Positions 1-8,322 of a stretch of 64,000 nt of DNA are shown here, one piece after another. Location: assembly GCF_003991195.1 (NCBI RefSeq), contig NZ_RCWL01000003.1, positions 310,001 to 374,000 of the forward strand, in the 5' to 3' direction. Below the pieces are notes generated by a model. It did no database searches. It was not told the origin of the DNA and saw only the letters and a program-made list of their open reading frames with translations. Position 1 is the first letter of the stretch, and every line of letters starts with the position of its first letter. Origin of the DNA: Gynurincola endophyticus. Its GTDB lineage: Bacteria; Bacteroidota; Bacteroidia; Chitinophagales; Chitinophagaceae. Position numbers and translations under genes: made by a program.

Positions 1-63
1 TGATAAAGAACTGATACCTAAAGTACCAACTAACAATAGCGATAAAATAATTTTGCTTTTCAT
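1..63 (-). CDS. 5' end of a small secreted protein (truncated by window edge)
   Basis: An ATG at 63 reads leftwards out of the window for 21 codons with no stop. The peptide starts M-K-S-K and continues with a hydrophobic run (IILSLLLVGTLGISSL), which looks like the start of a Sec signal peptide. It lies downstream of, and in the same direction as, two other short genes that also begin with M-K-basic signal peptides, so it may be a third member of one small secreted-protein cluster. The product cannot be identified from this fragment. Confidence 0.5.
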   Translation of the reverse strand, partial: MKSKIILSLLLVGTLGISSLS

Positions 64-118
64 GACTAATACTTTTTGTTTTATAATAAGGGGGTTAAAA
101 AGGTAAGCACCAGATTTT

Positions 119-412
119 TTAGAAGCGTGTTACATGAACGCCTACGCTTACACGTCCGGGTTTGTTAACATAAACTTCCATGGCAGGTCTGTTCATATAC
201 ACTACACGATTTCTGTGAACTGTTCTTCGTGCAGGTTGTACATAACGTACTTTTTTATGTTTTTTGTGATAATGATGTTTTTCTGCTACAGGATGATGGT
301 AAACGTGTACCATTTTTGCAGGTGGTGGTTGTTTTTTGTATCGCTGTTGTGCGTTTACGTTTATTGCTACTATTAAGGCAAATACGCTGGTAAGTAATAA
401 TTTGATTTTCAT
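119..412 (-). CDS. small His/Lys-rich secreted protein, function unknown
   Basis: A 97-residue protein. The start is taken at the ATG at 412 because this gives a clean signal peptide (M-K-I-K, then a hydrophobic core, ending V-N-A-Q at about residue 22); an upstream in-frame start at 421 would only add M-C-I. The mature part is very basic and rich in His, Lys, Arg and Tyr, with several His-His and His-Lys-Lys clusters and a Pro-rich stretch. No known domain is recognised. The His clusters could bind metal ions, but that is inference from composition. It is followed by another short secreted protein gene and preceded by one at 480-728. Confidence 0.6.
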   Translation of the reverse strand: MKIKLLLTSVFALIVAINVNAQQRYKKQPPPAKMVHVYHHPVAEKHHYHKKHKKVRYVQPARRTVHRNRVVYMNRPAMEVYVNKPGRVSVGVHVTRF

Positions 413-479
413 AATACACATTTTAAGGTAAACAAGAGGGTTTAAAGAAGAGGCTGTTTAGAAAAACAACCTCGGTTTT

Positions 480-728
480 TTATCTAGCCTTGAAATGAAA
501 ACTTTTTTTATTGTGAGGTAGTGTTTCTCTAACCATTTTGCTGCTTACAGAAGCAGGTTGATACACTACTGTTTTTTTCTTTACAATAACCTTTGTAGGT
601 GTATGTTTGGCAGGCGTTTTTTTAGTAACCACTACTACTTTTTTAGGGGTAGTATTTCTAACCTGAGCATTACTGTTTACGGTAAAGCCTAAAGTAAGTA
701 CGCCGAGTAATAATATTCTTGTTTTCAT
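480..728 (-). CDS. small Lys/Thr/Val-rich secreted protein, function unknown
   Basis: An 82-residue protein with a signal peptide (M-K-T-R, hydrophobic core, S-N-A-Q at about residue 22), then a low-complexity basic region of alternating Lys/Thr/Val/Pro and a basic C-terminus. The ATG at 728 is preferred to the GTG one codon upstream. No domain is recognised. The M-K-basic signal peptide ending in N-A-Q and the strongly basic mature part match the gene at 119-412, suggesting related roles, perhaps as periplasmic or surface basic proteins. An imperfect hairpin lies between the two genes at 450-473. Confidence 0.6.
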   Translation of the reverse strand: MKTRILLLGVLTLGFTVNSNAQVRNTTPKKVVVVTKKTPAKHTPTKVIVKKKTVVYQPASVSSKMVRETLPHNKKSFHFKAR

Positions 729-828
729 CACCTTCTGTTTTAAAGGTTAATAATTTGCTTTTGTATATATATGACCCGGCATGACCGCGAAGGTTTAATG
801 GTGAAAAGCTAAAAAAATGTGAAAGCCT

Positions 829-1428
829 TTAAAGAGGTAATGTGAGCTGTTGTTCTTTCAGCTGAAACGATTTGCGATGGTGAGTGCACATGCCGTGCTG
901 TTTAATAGCATTTCTATGCACTACTGTTCCATAGCCTTTGTTTTTATCCCAGCAATAGTGAGGAAACTCCTGATGTATGTTTAACATGTATTCGTCGCGA
1001 TAGGTTTTGGCAAGAATACTCGCTGCAGCGATGGAAGTATATTTACCATCTCCTTTTATAATGCATTCGTGAGGAGTGGTTTGATATTTTTTAAAACGGT
1101 TACCGTCTATCAGTAATAATTCGGGGCGGATCTGTAACTGGTCAATAGCCAGGTGCATTGCTTTGAATGAGGCATTCAGAATATTGATCTGATCTATTTC
1201 TTCCTGATCAATTTTTGCAACGGCGTAGGCTAATGCATTTGTTTCTATAAATATTCTGAGTTCATTGCGTTTGGGCTCGGGTACCTGTTTTGAATCGTTT
1301 AAGAACTCGTGATAAAAATTCTCCGGCAAAATCACAGCAGCAGCAAATACGGGCCCGGCAAGGCAGCCTCTGCCTGCTTCGTCGCAACCTGCTTCAATGA
1401 ATTTTTGCTGATATCGATTCAATAACAA
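829..1428 (-). CDS. rnhB: ribonuclease HII
   Basis: RNase HII cleaves the RNA strand of RNA-DNA hybrids and starts ribonucleotide excision in the cytoplasm. The protein has the D-E-A-G-R-G motif near residue 16, the D-S-K-Q motif, the I-D-G-N-R motif and the A-A-A-S-I-L-A-K-T-Y-R-D segment that carries the last catalytic Asp. No ATG or GTG lies upstream of the conserved N-terminus. The TTG at 1428 gives M-L-L-N-R-Y-Q, the usual beginning, and 199 residues, which is normal for the family. A TAnnTTTG box at 1451-1444 sits just upstream of this TTG and argues against the earlier TTG at 1470. Confidence 0.93.
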   Translation of the reverse strand: MLLNRYQQKFIEAGCDEAGRGCLAGPVFAAAVILPENFYHEFLNDSKQVPEPKRNELRIFIETNALAYAVAKIDQEEIDQINILNASFKAMHLAIDQLQIRPELLLIDGNRFKKYQTTPHECIIKGDGKYTSIAAASILAKTYRDEYMLNIHQEFPHYCWDKNKGYGTVVHRNAIKQHGMCTHHRKSFQLKEQQLTLPL

Positions 1429-1443
1429 AATGAAAAATTTTAT

Positions 1444-1471
1444 CAAAAATAATAAATGCCCGGCATTCAAA
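1444..1471 (-). promoter_or_regulatory. Bacteroidota-type promoter of rnhB
   Basis: On the minus strand, TTTG at 1471-1468 is followed after 16 bases by TATTTTTG at 1451-1444, close to the Bacteroidota consensus (TTG about 17-23 bases before TAnnTTTG). It lies 15 bases upstream of the TTG start at 1428. AT-rich DNA gives chance matches, so the call is moderate. Confidence 0.45.
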
Positions 1472-1510
1472 ATTGACTTACTTTTACCTTCTGTCAGATT
1501 TTTTATAATT

Positions 1511-2302
1511 ATGGAAGTGTTCGGTTATTTAGCAGCCATACTCATTGGTTTTACAATGGGGTTATTGGGGGGCGGAGGTTCCATATTAACAATTCCGGTA
1601 TTAGTCTACCTTTTAGGTGTAGATCCCCTGCTCGCCACTTCTTATTCATTATTCGTGGTAGGTACCTGTAGCCTGGTAGGAAGTTTCCATGCTTTTAAAA
1701 CGAAGAATGTAGATCTGATCGCTTTTCTCTATTTCGGTATTCCTTCTTTGATTGCTGTATATATTATCCGAAAATTCTTATTACCTGTTATACCTGAGCA
1801 TATTGCTACGATTGGCTATGTTGAACTTAAAAGAGGTTCTTTGCTGATGTTGTTATTTGCAGTTTTGATGATTACTTCAGCGTTCTCAATGATTTTTAAA
1901 AAGCAGATTCCTAACCCGGGAAATAGTGTTACTAAGAAAGGTTTATTGGTGGTGCAGGGACTGTTAGTGGGTTGTGTAACCGGTATCTTAGGTGCCGGAG
2001 GCGGATTTATGATAGTTCCGTCGTTGGTATTGATTTCTAAGCTTGATATGAAAAAAGCAGTAGGTACTTCATTGGCCTTAATGACTTGTAGCGCACTCTT
2101 TGGATTTTTTATTTCGATCGATAATAGCCCTATCCACTTTAAGTCGTTGTTCTTATTCACAGGTATTGCCCTGATCGGTATCTTCATCGGTGGAGGAATA
2201 TTAGAAAAAATCAAACCCGACCAGCTGAAGAAAGTGTTCGGTATTTTTGTATTTAGTATGGGACTCTTCATTATAGTAAAAGAACTGATAGAGCTATTGT
2301 AA
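1511..2302 (+). CDS. TauE/SafE family anion (sulfite/sulfonate-type) exporter
   Basis: A 263-residue integral membrane protein with about eight hydrophobic segments. Two internal Gly-rich repeats typical of TauE/SafE (PF01925) are visible: G-L-L-G-G-G-G-S near residue 20 and G-I-L-G-A-G-G-G-F near residue 165. Family members export or take up small organic or sulfur oxyanions; the substrate here is unknown. The ATG at 1511 is chosen because the first membrane helix starts directly after it; an in-frame ATG at 1430 would add a polar tail and overlap rnhB. It is divergent from rnhB with 82 bases between the starts. Confidence 0.85.
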   Translation: MEVFGYLAAILIGFTMGLLGGGGSILTIPVLVYLLGVDPLLATSYSLFVVGTCSLVGSFHAFKTKNVDLIAFLYFGIPSLIAVYIIRKFLLPVIPEHIATIGYVELKRGSLLMLLFAVLMITSAFSMIFKKQIPNPGNSVTKKGLLVVQGLLVGCVTGILGAGGGFMIVPSLVLISKLDMKKAVGTSLALMTCSALFGFFISIDNSPIHFKSLFLFTGIALIGIFIGGGILEKIKPDQLKKVFGIFVFSMGLFIIVKELIELL

Positions 2303-2338
2303 ATTCAATTTTTAATCTTTCCCGAATAGAATAAGGCT

Positions 2339-2346
2339 TACCTTTG
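2339..2346 (+). promoter_or_regulatory. -7 box of the heme A synthase gene
   Basis: TACCTTTG matches TAnnTTTG exactly and ends 20 bases before the ATG at 2366. It overlaps a short inverted repeat CTTTG-N5-CAAAG (2342-2356). The upstream -33 element is weak. Confidence 0.5.
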
Positions 2347-2365
2347 TGACGCAAAGTCAAAGGAT

Positions 2366-3445
2366 ATGAAAAGCAGTCTTTCAAGTAATCGTCCTGTAGC
2401 CAATTGGATTATTATCGGTGTGGTAATGTTGTTGATTCAGGTAATTTTAGGGGGTATCACCCGCTTAACCGGATCGGGTTTGTCTATTACAGAATGGAAT
2501 GTGGTTACCGGCTCATTACCGCCTTTGAATGAAGCAGACTGGATAGAAGAGTTCAATAAATATCAGCAAACTCCACAGTATCGCTTATTGAACGCAGATT
2601 TTAACCTCAGTGATTTTAAGAATATTTTCTTTTGGGAATGGTTTCACCGTTTATGGGCGAGGCTCATCGGGGTAGTGTTTTTGGTTGGGTTTATTTATCT
2701 GACTGCTAAAAAGTACCTGAAAGAAGAAATGGTTAAGCCGCTGTTGTTTCTTTTCTTATTCGGTGCTTTTCAGGGTGCAATCGGCTGGATTATGGTGGCA
2801 AGCGGTCTTGTCGGCGATGCAGTGTATGTTAAACCAACAAAGCTGGCGATGCACTTTATTTTTGCAATGGCGCTTATCGGTTACGCTTATTGGTTCGCTT
2901 TGCAATTAACTGTTTCGAGAAACCTTCGGGTGTATATGCCCAAGTGGAGAGGTTATACCTGGGCATTGATCGTTCTGGTAGGCATTCAACTGGTTTTCGG
3001 AGCCTTGATGGCCGGCCATAAAGCAGCCACCGCAGCACCTACCTGGCCTACTATTAACGGAGACTGGTTTCCGGAGTCAATTTTCTCACACGGTTTCTGG
3101 TTTTCAATGATTGAGCATAAAATTACAGTTCATTTTATGCACCGCAACCTCGCTTATTTAATAGCTATTCTGATTATTGTTTATACCTATAAGCTGAAAA
3201 AAATGGGCAAAATCAACCATTACTTCAATGGTATGCGTTGGATCCCATTAATACTGGTACTCGTACAGGTGTTGTTGGGAATATTTGCTGTATTAACCAG
3301 TAACACCATTATTCCTAACAAATGGGGAAGTTTTGAGTGGTTTGCACAAATACACCAGATCGTAGGGATGTTGTTATTGTTAAGTTTGATAGGAATGCTG
3401 TATACTTTCCGCAAGGGAAATAAAATTATTTTAAAAGATAATTAG
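2366..3445 (+). CDS. ctaA: heme A synthase, COX15/CtaA family
   Basis: This membrane enzyme oxidises the C8 methyl of heme O to the formyl group of heme A, the cofactor of aa3-type cytochrome oxidases. The protein has 359 residues and about eight membrane helices. Visible family motifs are G-G-x-T-R-L-T-x-S-G-L-S near residue 30, E-W-F-H-R near residue 95, M-I-E-H-K...F-M-H-R near residue 250 and I-H-Q near residue 325, whose His residues are the expected heme ligands. Length and the W-E-W-F-H-R context fit the Cox15-like branch. No other cytochrome-oxidase assembly gene is next to it. It implies aerobic respiration. Confidence 0.93.
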   Translation: MKSSLSSNRPVANWIIIGVVMLLIQVILGGITRLTGSGLSITEWNVVTGSLPPLNEADWIEEFNKYQQTPQYRLLNADFNLSDFKNIFFWEWFHRLWARLIGVVFLVGFIYLTAKKYLKEEMVKPLLFLFLFGAFQGAIGWIMVASGLVGDAVYVKPTKLAMHFIFAMALIGYAYWFALQLTVSRNLRVYMPKWRGYTWALIVLVGIQLVFGALMAGHKAATAAPTWPTINGDWFPESIFSHGFWFSMIEHKITVHFMHRNLAYLIAILIIVYTYKLKKMGKINHYFNGMRWIPLILVLVQVLLGIFAVLTSNTIIPNKWGSFEWFAQIHQIVGMLLLLSLIGMLYTFRKGNKIILKDN

Positions 3446-3507
3446 AATGCTTTTTTTCTCAGCCGGTTAATATTACTTTTATTGGCTGTTAGGAGAAACT
3501 TATTCCG

Positions 3508-5712
3508 ATGAAAGCATTTGTGAAAGGATTTTTTTATTCATTTCCCATTCAACTGCTCTTGCTGCACTTTAAGAAACACCAGGTGCTGTTGATCTTTTGG
3601 GTAATTTTGTTTGTATCCGTAGGCGGTAAATTTATGACCAAATACGGGGTAGATTCCTTATTTCTTGCTCCCGAATACCTTGGAAAGATAGATTTCTTTG
3701 CTGCCGCTATTGTCGGCATCTCTATGGGTATCTTTATTATGAGCTGGAATATCACCTGCTTTATCCTTTTTAGCCGGTATTTTCTGTTTCTGGCTACTAC
3801 TTCTAATCCCTTCCTGAAATTTTGTATTAACAATGCAATTATCCCGCTGATTTTTCTATCCTATTACGGCTATAACGCGGTTTCATATGCTTATTATGAC
3901 GAGTTATTGAGCTCACGTGAGATATTCTGGCTGGTGGTGGGCTTCATTGATGGCTTTATTATTATTCTACTTATTTCTTTTGTTTATTTTTTTGGAGCTG
4001 GCAAAACAATTGTGCGGAGGCTTACGCCGGTTATTAACGACCCTGTATTGTTTAAAGCGCAATTCAGTAAATCTGAAAAAGTAAGAGAATCGAGAATGAT
4101 CCGTGTGAAATATTATTTCACTGCCACATTTGAATTAAAAAAAGTAAGGGATGTTTCGCACTATTCACGTGATTTTTTAAGTACGATATTCAGCAGGCAT
4201 CACTTTGCAGGGGTTTTGTCTATCTTAATTGCTTTCATATTTCTGATGATCACCGGCTATTTTATCGATGATAGCTTCTTCCAGTTACCTGCAGCGGCTG
4301 GCGTAACGATCTTTTTTGCCATTCTGATAGCAGTTTCAGGAGCAATCAGCTATTTTCTGCAAAACTGGAGTTTGTTATTTCTTTTACTGGCCTTCTGGGG
4401 CAGTAATTACCTCTATGAGAAAGGCGTGATTGATATCACAAACAAAGCATTCGGCTTAAAATACGTGGCTAAGAATGAGCGCCCCGCTTATAACGAAGAA
4501 TACCTGAGTGCTTTAAGTACCGACGAAAAAATGGCTTCTGATAAAGAGAATATGGAAGCTGTTCTGAATAGATGGAAAGCTAAACAAGGCGTTTACAAAC
4601 CTTACATGGTGATTATTAATACCAGCGGCGGCGGTAGCAGAAGCGCTACTTTTACCATGCGTATTCTACAAAGGTTAGATAGTATCCTGAACGGCTCGCT
4701 TATGCAAAGAACTACCATGATATCCGGCGCATCCGGAGGAATGTTAGGGGCTGCTTATTTCAGGGCATTAGACCATGCTAAACAAACAGGTTCTACTATT
4801 AATCTGCAAGATACTCAGTACGTCAATGATATTTCTAAAGACCTATTAAATCCGATTATCACGAATCTGGTGGCCCGCGACCTGGCATCGCCTGTACAAC
4901 AGTTCGAAATCAGTGGAAAATATTATTCTAAAGACCGTGCTTTTGCTTTTGAGAATAAGTTGAACGAAAATACAAAGGGGTTGTTGAACCTTCAATTGAA
5001 AGACCTGTATCTGCTCGAGAAAGAAGCTAAAATTCCTTTGTTGTTATTAAGTTCTGTAGTAACACAGGATGCCAGAAAAATGCTCATTTCAACACAGCCG
5101 ATTTCATTTTTAATGCGGAATAAAAGTCAGGAAGTGGATGCGGTAGATTTCGGAGCAATGTTTAAAAACCTGGAAGCAGAAGATCTGCGTTTATTAACAG
5201 CCTTGCGGATGAATGCTACCTTCCCTTATGTATTACCCAACGTCTGGTTACCTACCGAGCCGGTAGTGGATATAATGGACGCAGGCTTACGTGATAATTT
5301 TGGAGTAGAGTCAACCATGCGTTATTTGCAGGTATTTGAGTCGTGGATAAAGAAAAATACAAAAGGAGTAATATTAATACAAATTACAGACAGGCGCAAG
5401 AGTGGCTGGGATCAACCATTTGCATCAAGCGGCATCACGGATATTCTCATGCGGCCGATGATGTTCTTTCAGTCGAACTGGCATAAGTTGCAGGATTATA
5501 GCCAAAATGATTTATATGATGCGATGAAAACTTTATACGGCCCGCAGCTGCAAAGGATCGTATTTCAATATACTTCAGATGAGGAAGAGAAGGCTGCTGC
5601 CTTAAATTTTCACCTTACAAAACGTGAAAAGCAGGATATCTTTCAGTCATTATTTTCAGTACATAATCAAAAATCCTTTCAAACATTCAGGGCGCTTACT
5701 GCTCAAAAATAA
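3508..5712 (+). CDS. polytopic membrane protein with C-terminal patatin/cPLA2-like hydrolase domain
   Basis: A 734-residue protein in two parts. Residues about 20-305 hold roughly seven hydrophobic segments, split by a soluble loop at about 165-230. Residues about 360-730 form a patatin/cPLA2-like serine hydrolase: an oxyanion loop S-G-G-G-S-R near 375, the nucleophile elbow G-A-S-G-G at 407-411 with Ser409, and the dyad aspartate in D-A-G-L-R-D-N at 591. The catalytic domain is probably a lipid acyl hydrolase acting near the inner membrane; substrate and the side of the membrane are unknown. Its 3' end overlaps the convergent lipid-kinase gene by 17 bases, and both act on lipids. Confidence 0.8.
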   Translation: MKAFVKGFFYSFPIQLLLLHFKKHQVLLIFWVILFVSVGGKFMTKYGVDSLFLAPEYLGKIDFFAAAIVGISMGIFIMSWNITCFILFSRYFLFLATTSNPFLKFCINNAIIPLIFLSYYGYNAVSYAYYDELLSSREIFWLVVGFIDGFIIILLISFVYFFGAGKTIVRRLTPVINDPVLFKAQFSKSEKVRESRMIRVKYYFTATFELKKVRDVSHYSRDFLSTIFSRHHFAGVLSILIAFIFLMITGYFIDDSFFQLPAAAGVTIFFAILIAVSGAISYFLQNWSLLFLLLAFWGSNYLYEKGVIDITNKAFGLKYVAKNERPAYNEEYLSALSTDEKMASDKENMEAVLNRWKAKQGVYKPYMVIINTSGGGSRSATFTMRILQRLDSILNGSLMQRTTMISGASGGMLGAAYFRALDHAKQTGSTINLQDTQYVNDISKDLLNPIITNLVARDLASPVQQFEISGKYYSKDRAFAFENKLNENTKGLLNLQLKDLYLLEKEAKIPLLLLSSVVTQDARKMLISTQPISFLMRNKSQEVDAVDFGAMFKNLEAEDLRLLTALRMNATFPYVLPNVWLPTEPVVDIMDAGLRDNFGVESTMRYLQVFESWIKKNTKGVILIQITDRRKSGWDQPFASSGITDILMRPMMFFQSNWHKLQDYSQNDLYDAMKTLYGPQLQRIVFQYTSDEEEKAAALNFHLTKREKQDIFQSLFSVHNQKSFQTFRALTAQK

Positions 5713-6589
5713 GTTTGAAATGATTAGGAAGTATTTTGATGGTGATATCTTCCATCGCTTCTTTTGGTTCTCCGTCAATATGAATCGGCGCTAATTGTTT
5801 ATTGATGATGCGCAGGTTTTGTGTTTGAAAATAAGCTACCGAATTGTCCATCGCTTTTTCTATTTCCTTTACTTTTCCGGTAAGAATCTGTTGTAATACC
5901 TGCATGATTAAAACCGGTTTTACGGTTTTCTTTACGATTACAATATCGAGTAATCCATCGGTCAGTTCTGCCTCAGGTGCTATCGTGATATTATTGCCGA
6001 ATTGATTGCTGTTGGCTATAGAAACAAAGAAAGCGTCAGTATGGAATTTTTTTCCTTCTACCTCAAACTCAAGGTCCCATGTGGTAGAGTTTAAAAAGTT
6101 TTTAGTAGTGAGCGTTGCGTAAGTGGTAAGACCTCTTCGTGAACTTCTTGCAAATTGATGTGCAATGGTAGCATCGAATCCTAAACCGCACAACATGCAG
6201 CCAAATTGTTCATTTACCAAAAAAGCATCGGTATATCTTGCAACACCGTTAAAAATAGTGTCTAACGCTTTTTTTGCAGTTACAGAAAGTCCGGCACTTA
6301 ACGCAAGTCCATTTCCTGAACCCATCGGGATGATACCGAAGTGTGCTTTTGTATCGGCCAGGGCATTAATAGCCTGGTTAACGGTTCCGTCGCCCCCGCA
6401 GATCACTATATCTGTAAAGTTTTCTTGCTGGATTTTCTCTTTTATGCCTATATAGTTTCCGTCTGCAGGCGTCGGGAGTATAACAAACTCAATCTTCTTC
6501 TCAGTGGTGGCTGACTTAATTAACTCAATCAAATCATCCTTCTTCTGTGTTCCTGACTTTGGATTAACTAAATAGATTATTTTTCTCAT
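5696..6589 (-). CDS. diacylglycerol kinase-like lipid kinase (YegS/DgkB type)
   Basis: A 297-residue cytosolic lipid kinase. The N-terminal diacylglycerol-kinase catalytic domain shows N-P-K-S-G at about residue 10 and G-G-D-G-T-V-N-Q near residue 65, followed by G-S-G-N-G-L-A. The C-terminal half has the beta-sandwich typical of the YegS/BmrU family. Members phosphorylate diacylglycerol, other lipid alcohols or sphingoid bases; the exact acceptor cannot be read from sequence. The gene is convergent with, and overlaps, the patatin-like gene. The ATG at 6589 gives the normal M-R-K-I-I-Y-L-V-N-P start. Confidence 0.88.
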   Translation of the reverse strand: MRKIIYLVNPKSGTQKKDDLIELIKSATTEKKIEFVILPTPADGNYIGIKEKIQQENFTDIVICGGDGTVNQAINALADTKAHFGIIPMGSGNGLALSAGLSVTAKKALDTIFNGVARYTDAFLVNEQFGCMLCGLGFDATIAHQFARSSRRGLTTYATLTTKNFLNSTTWDLEFEVEGKKFHTDAFFVSIANSNQFGNNITIAPEAELTDGLLDIVIVKKTVKPVLIMQVLQQILTGKVKEIEKAMDNSVAYFQTQNLRIINKQLAPIHIDGEPKEAMEDITIKILPNHFKLIFEQ

Positions 6590-6668
6590 GCATCAACAAA
6601 ATTGAGATAAATATTTCACTTTTCACGAAACATTTATCTCTTATAAATATAATTTTTTTTCAATAGGT

Positions 6669-7718
6669 CTACCATCGTAGTAAAACACTACCCCAGGTGA
6701 ATCCGCTTCCGAATGCAGCCAGGCATACGAGGTCTTTTTCCTGAATGCGCCCTTCTTCAAAAGCTTCACATAAAGCAATCGGTATGGAGGCTGCTGTTGT
6801 ATTTCCGTATCGTTGAATATTGTTATAAACTTTCTCATCAGGTAAGCCGAGCTTTTGTTGAACAAACTGAGCGATACGAAGGTTCGCCTGATGTGGAATT
6901 AACATATCAATATCGGTTACCTTTAATTGATTATGATCGAGGGCTTCCTGAATGACTTCCGGAAATTTTACAACTGCTTTTTTAAATACGCTCGGTCCGT
7001 CCATAAACGGATAAAGCTGCCCTTTAGTGAGCATTTGCTGACTCATGAACATTTCTCCGATTTCAGCCTGGTCAAAGTCAGCCAGCGGTTGCTCAAGCCA
7101 ATGATTGGCATGTGTGCCGGGGTTGTACATAGCTAATAACTCAGCCATTTCTCCATCACTGTGCAAATGGGTGCTAAGAATACCTCTGTTTGCTTCAGTC
7201 GTTGCTCCCAATACTACAGCGCCGGCCCCATCGCCGAAAATAACCGAAACATTTCTTCCACGGGTTGAAAAGTCTAATCCGAAGGAATGCTTTTCACTGC
7301 CCACGACCAGAATATTTTGATACATCCCGGCTTTAATAAATTGATCAGCAACGCTTAATGCGTAAACAAAGCCAGAGCATTGATTGCGTACATCCAGTGC
7401 TCCGATTTCTTTCATTTTCATAGCGCGTTGTAATAAAACACCACAACCCGGAAAATAATAGTCTGGTGAAAGAGTGGCAAAAACAACGAAATCTATATCC
7501 TGGGGAGTGAGGCCGGCTCGCTCTATTGCAATAGTTGAGGCTTCAACAGCCATTGTGGTAGTGGTTTCTTCGGTACGGTGGGCATATCTTCTTTCTTTAA
7601 TACCGGTACGCTCCTGAATCCATTCATCACTGGTGTCCATATACTTAGTAAGATCCTGATTCGTAACAACATTATCCGGTAAATACTTTCCAATTCCTTT
7701 GATGTAAGAATGTATCAT
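6669..7718 (-). CDS. fabH: 3-oxoacyl-ACP synthase III (KAS III)
   Basis: FabH condenses acetyl-CoA or a branched acyl-CoA starter with malonyl-ACP, the first step of fatty-acid elongation. All three catalytic residues are present: Cys114 in N-Q-C-S-G-F, His276 in I-P-H-Q-A-N and Asn306 in Y-G-N-T-T-A-A-S. At 349 residues it is about 20 longer than the common form because of an extra segment at about 185-240, a feature of a Bacteroidota FabH subgroup that can occur as a second FabH copy or in specialised lipid pathways. The gene stands alone between the lipid kinase and DUF2905. Confidence 0.92.
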   Translation of the reverse strand: MIHSYIKGIGKYLPDNVVTNQDLTKYMDTSDEWIQERTGIKERRYAHRTEETTTTMAVEASTIAIERAGLTPQDIDFVVFATLSPDYYFPGCGVLLQRAMKMKEIGALDVRNQCSGFVYALSVADQFIKAGMYQNILVVGSEKHSFGLDFSTRGRNVSVIFGDGAGAVVLGATTEANRGILSTHLHSDGEMAELLAMYNPGTHANHWLEQPLADFDQAEIGEMFMSQQMLTKGQLYPFMDGPSVFKKAVVKFPEVIQEALDHNQLKVTDIDMLIPHQANLRIAQFVQQKLGLPDEKVYNNIQRYGNTTAASIPIALCEAFEEGRIQEKDLVCLAAFGSGFTWGSVLLRW

Positions 7719-7898
7719 ATAACAAGCTGCTTTTTTAGAAAGTTATGAAATAAAACAGTTACAAAAGAATCGGGCATTGAAAATGGAAAGTTGAAAAATG
7801 AGTGTGCCGGTATTGAACATCCTGGTTCATGCGCGCCAACCAAATATTAAAAACTACTTAGCGGCTGTTTCCATTTTCTGTTGCCTTATCAGCTGCTT

Positions 7899-7906
7899 TA
7901 TATTTG
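7899..7906 (+). promoter_or_regulatory. -7 box of the DUF2905 gene
   Basis: TATATTTG fits TAnnTTTG exactly and ends 16 bases before the ATG at 7922. It covers the in-frame TTG at 7904, so that codon is unlikely to be the start. Confidence 0.55.
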
Positions 7907-7921
7907 CATAAAACCAGAAAT

Positions 7922-8149
7922 ATGAACTCGGAAACGGGAAAATGGATCATACTTGCAGGCTTATTGATTGTAATTGTGGGAGTTATCATTTATTTTTTTC
8001 ATGATAAACTGCACTTCATCGGCAGATTGCCCGGCGATATCCGTATAGAACGTGAGGGCTTCAGATTTTACATGCCAGTAACAACGATGGTGATAGCGAG
8101 TATCTTTATAAGTATTGTTATAAAAGTTATCAAATTGTTAGGAAAATAG
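7922..8149 (+). CDS. DUF2905 family small membrane protein
   Basis: A 75-residue protein with two membrane helices, residues about 8-25 and 50-70. Between them is the family signature G-R-L-P-G-D-I-R-I-E-R followed by F-Y-M-P. The family (PF11146) is widespread, and its function is unknown. The ATG at 7922 is preferred to the in-frame TTG at 7904, which lies inside the -7 promoter box. It is probably transcribed alone, between fabH and bipA. Confidence 0.85.
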   Translation: MNSETGKWIILAGLLIVIVGVIIYFFHDKLHFIGRLPGDIRIEREGFRFYMPVTTMVIASIFISIVIKVIKLLGK

Positions 8150-8268
8150 GGTGCTTTGTTGGCCGTATCATGTTTGGTCTTGATTTTTAGTCAATTATAT
8201 ATTTTTAAGCACCTAAAAAAAACCTCAAATAAGTTTGTTAAATCCTAGTTCCAGCCGCCGAATTGTCG

Positions 8269-8276
8269 TAACTTTG
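8269..8276 (+). promoter_or_regulatory. -7 box of bipA
   Basis: TAACTTTG fits TAnnTTTG exactly and ends 47 bases before the ATG at 8323. No good -33 element is seen at the usual distance. Confidence 0.45.
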
Positions 8277-8322
8277 CGCCCTGAAAAACGGCTTTGCCTG
8301 TTTTTAATTGTCAAATTTTTAT

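Noticed and set aside
450-473. Hairpin GAGGCTGTTT/AAACAACCTC between two small secreted-protein genes
   Set aside because: The stem has an internal mismatch and the T run is on the wrong side for the minus-strand genes; too weak to call as a terminator.
1816-2271. 151-codon minus-strand frame inside the TauE/SafE gene
   Set aside because: The membrane-protein gene on the plus strand has clear motifs; this is a shadow frame.
6641-7320. Several open frames of 69-80 codons inside and next to fabH
   Set aside because: They overlap the catalytic region of fabH on other frames and have no recognisable features.
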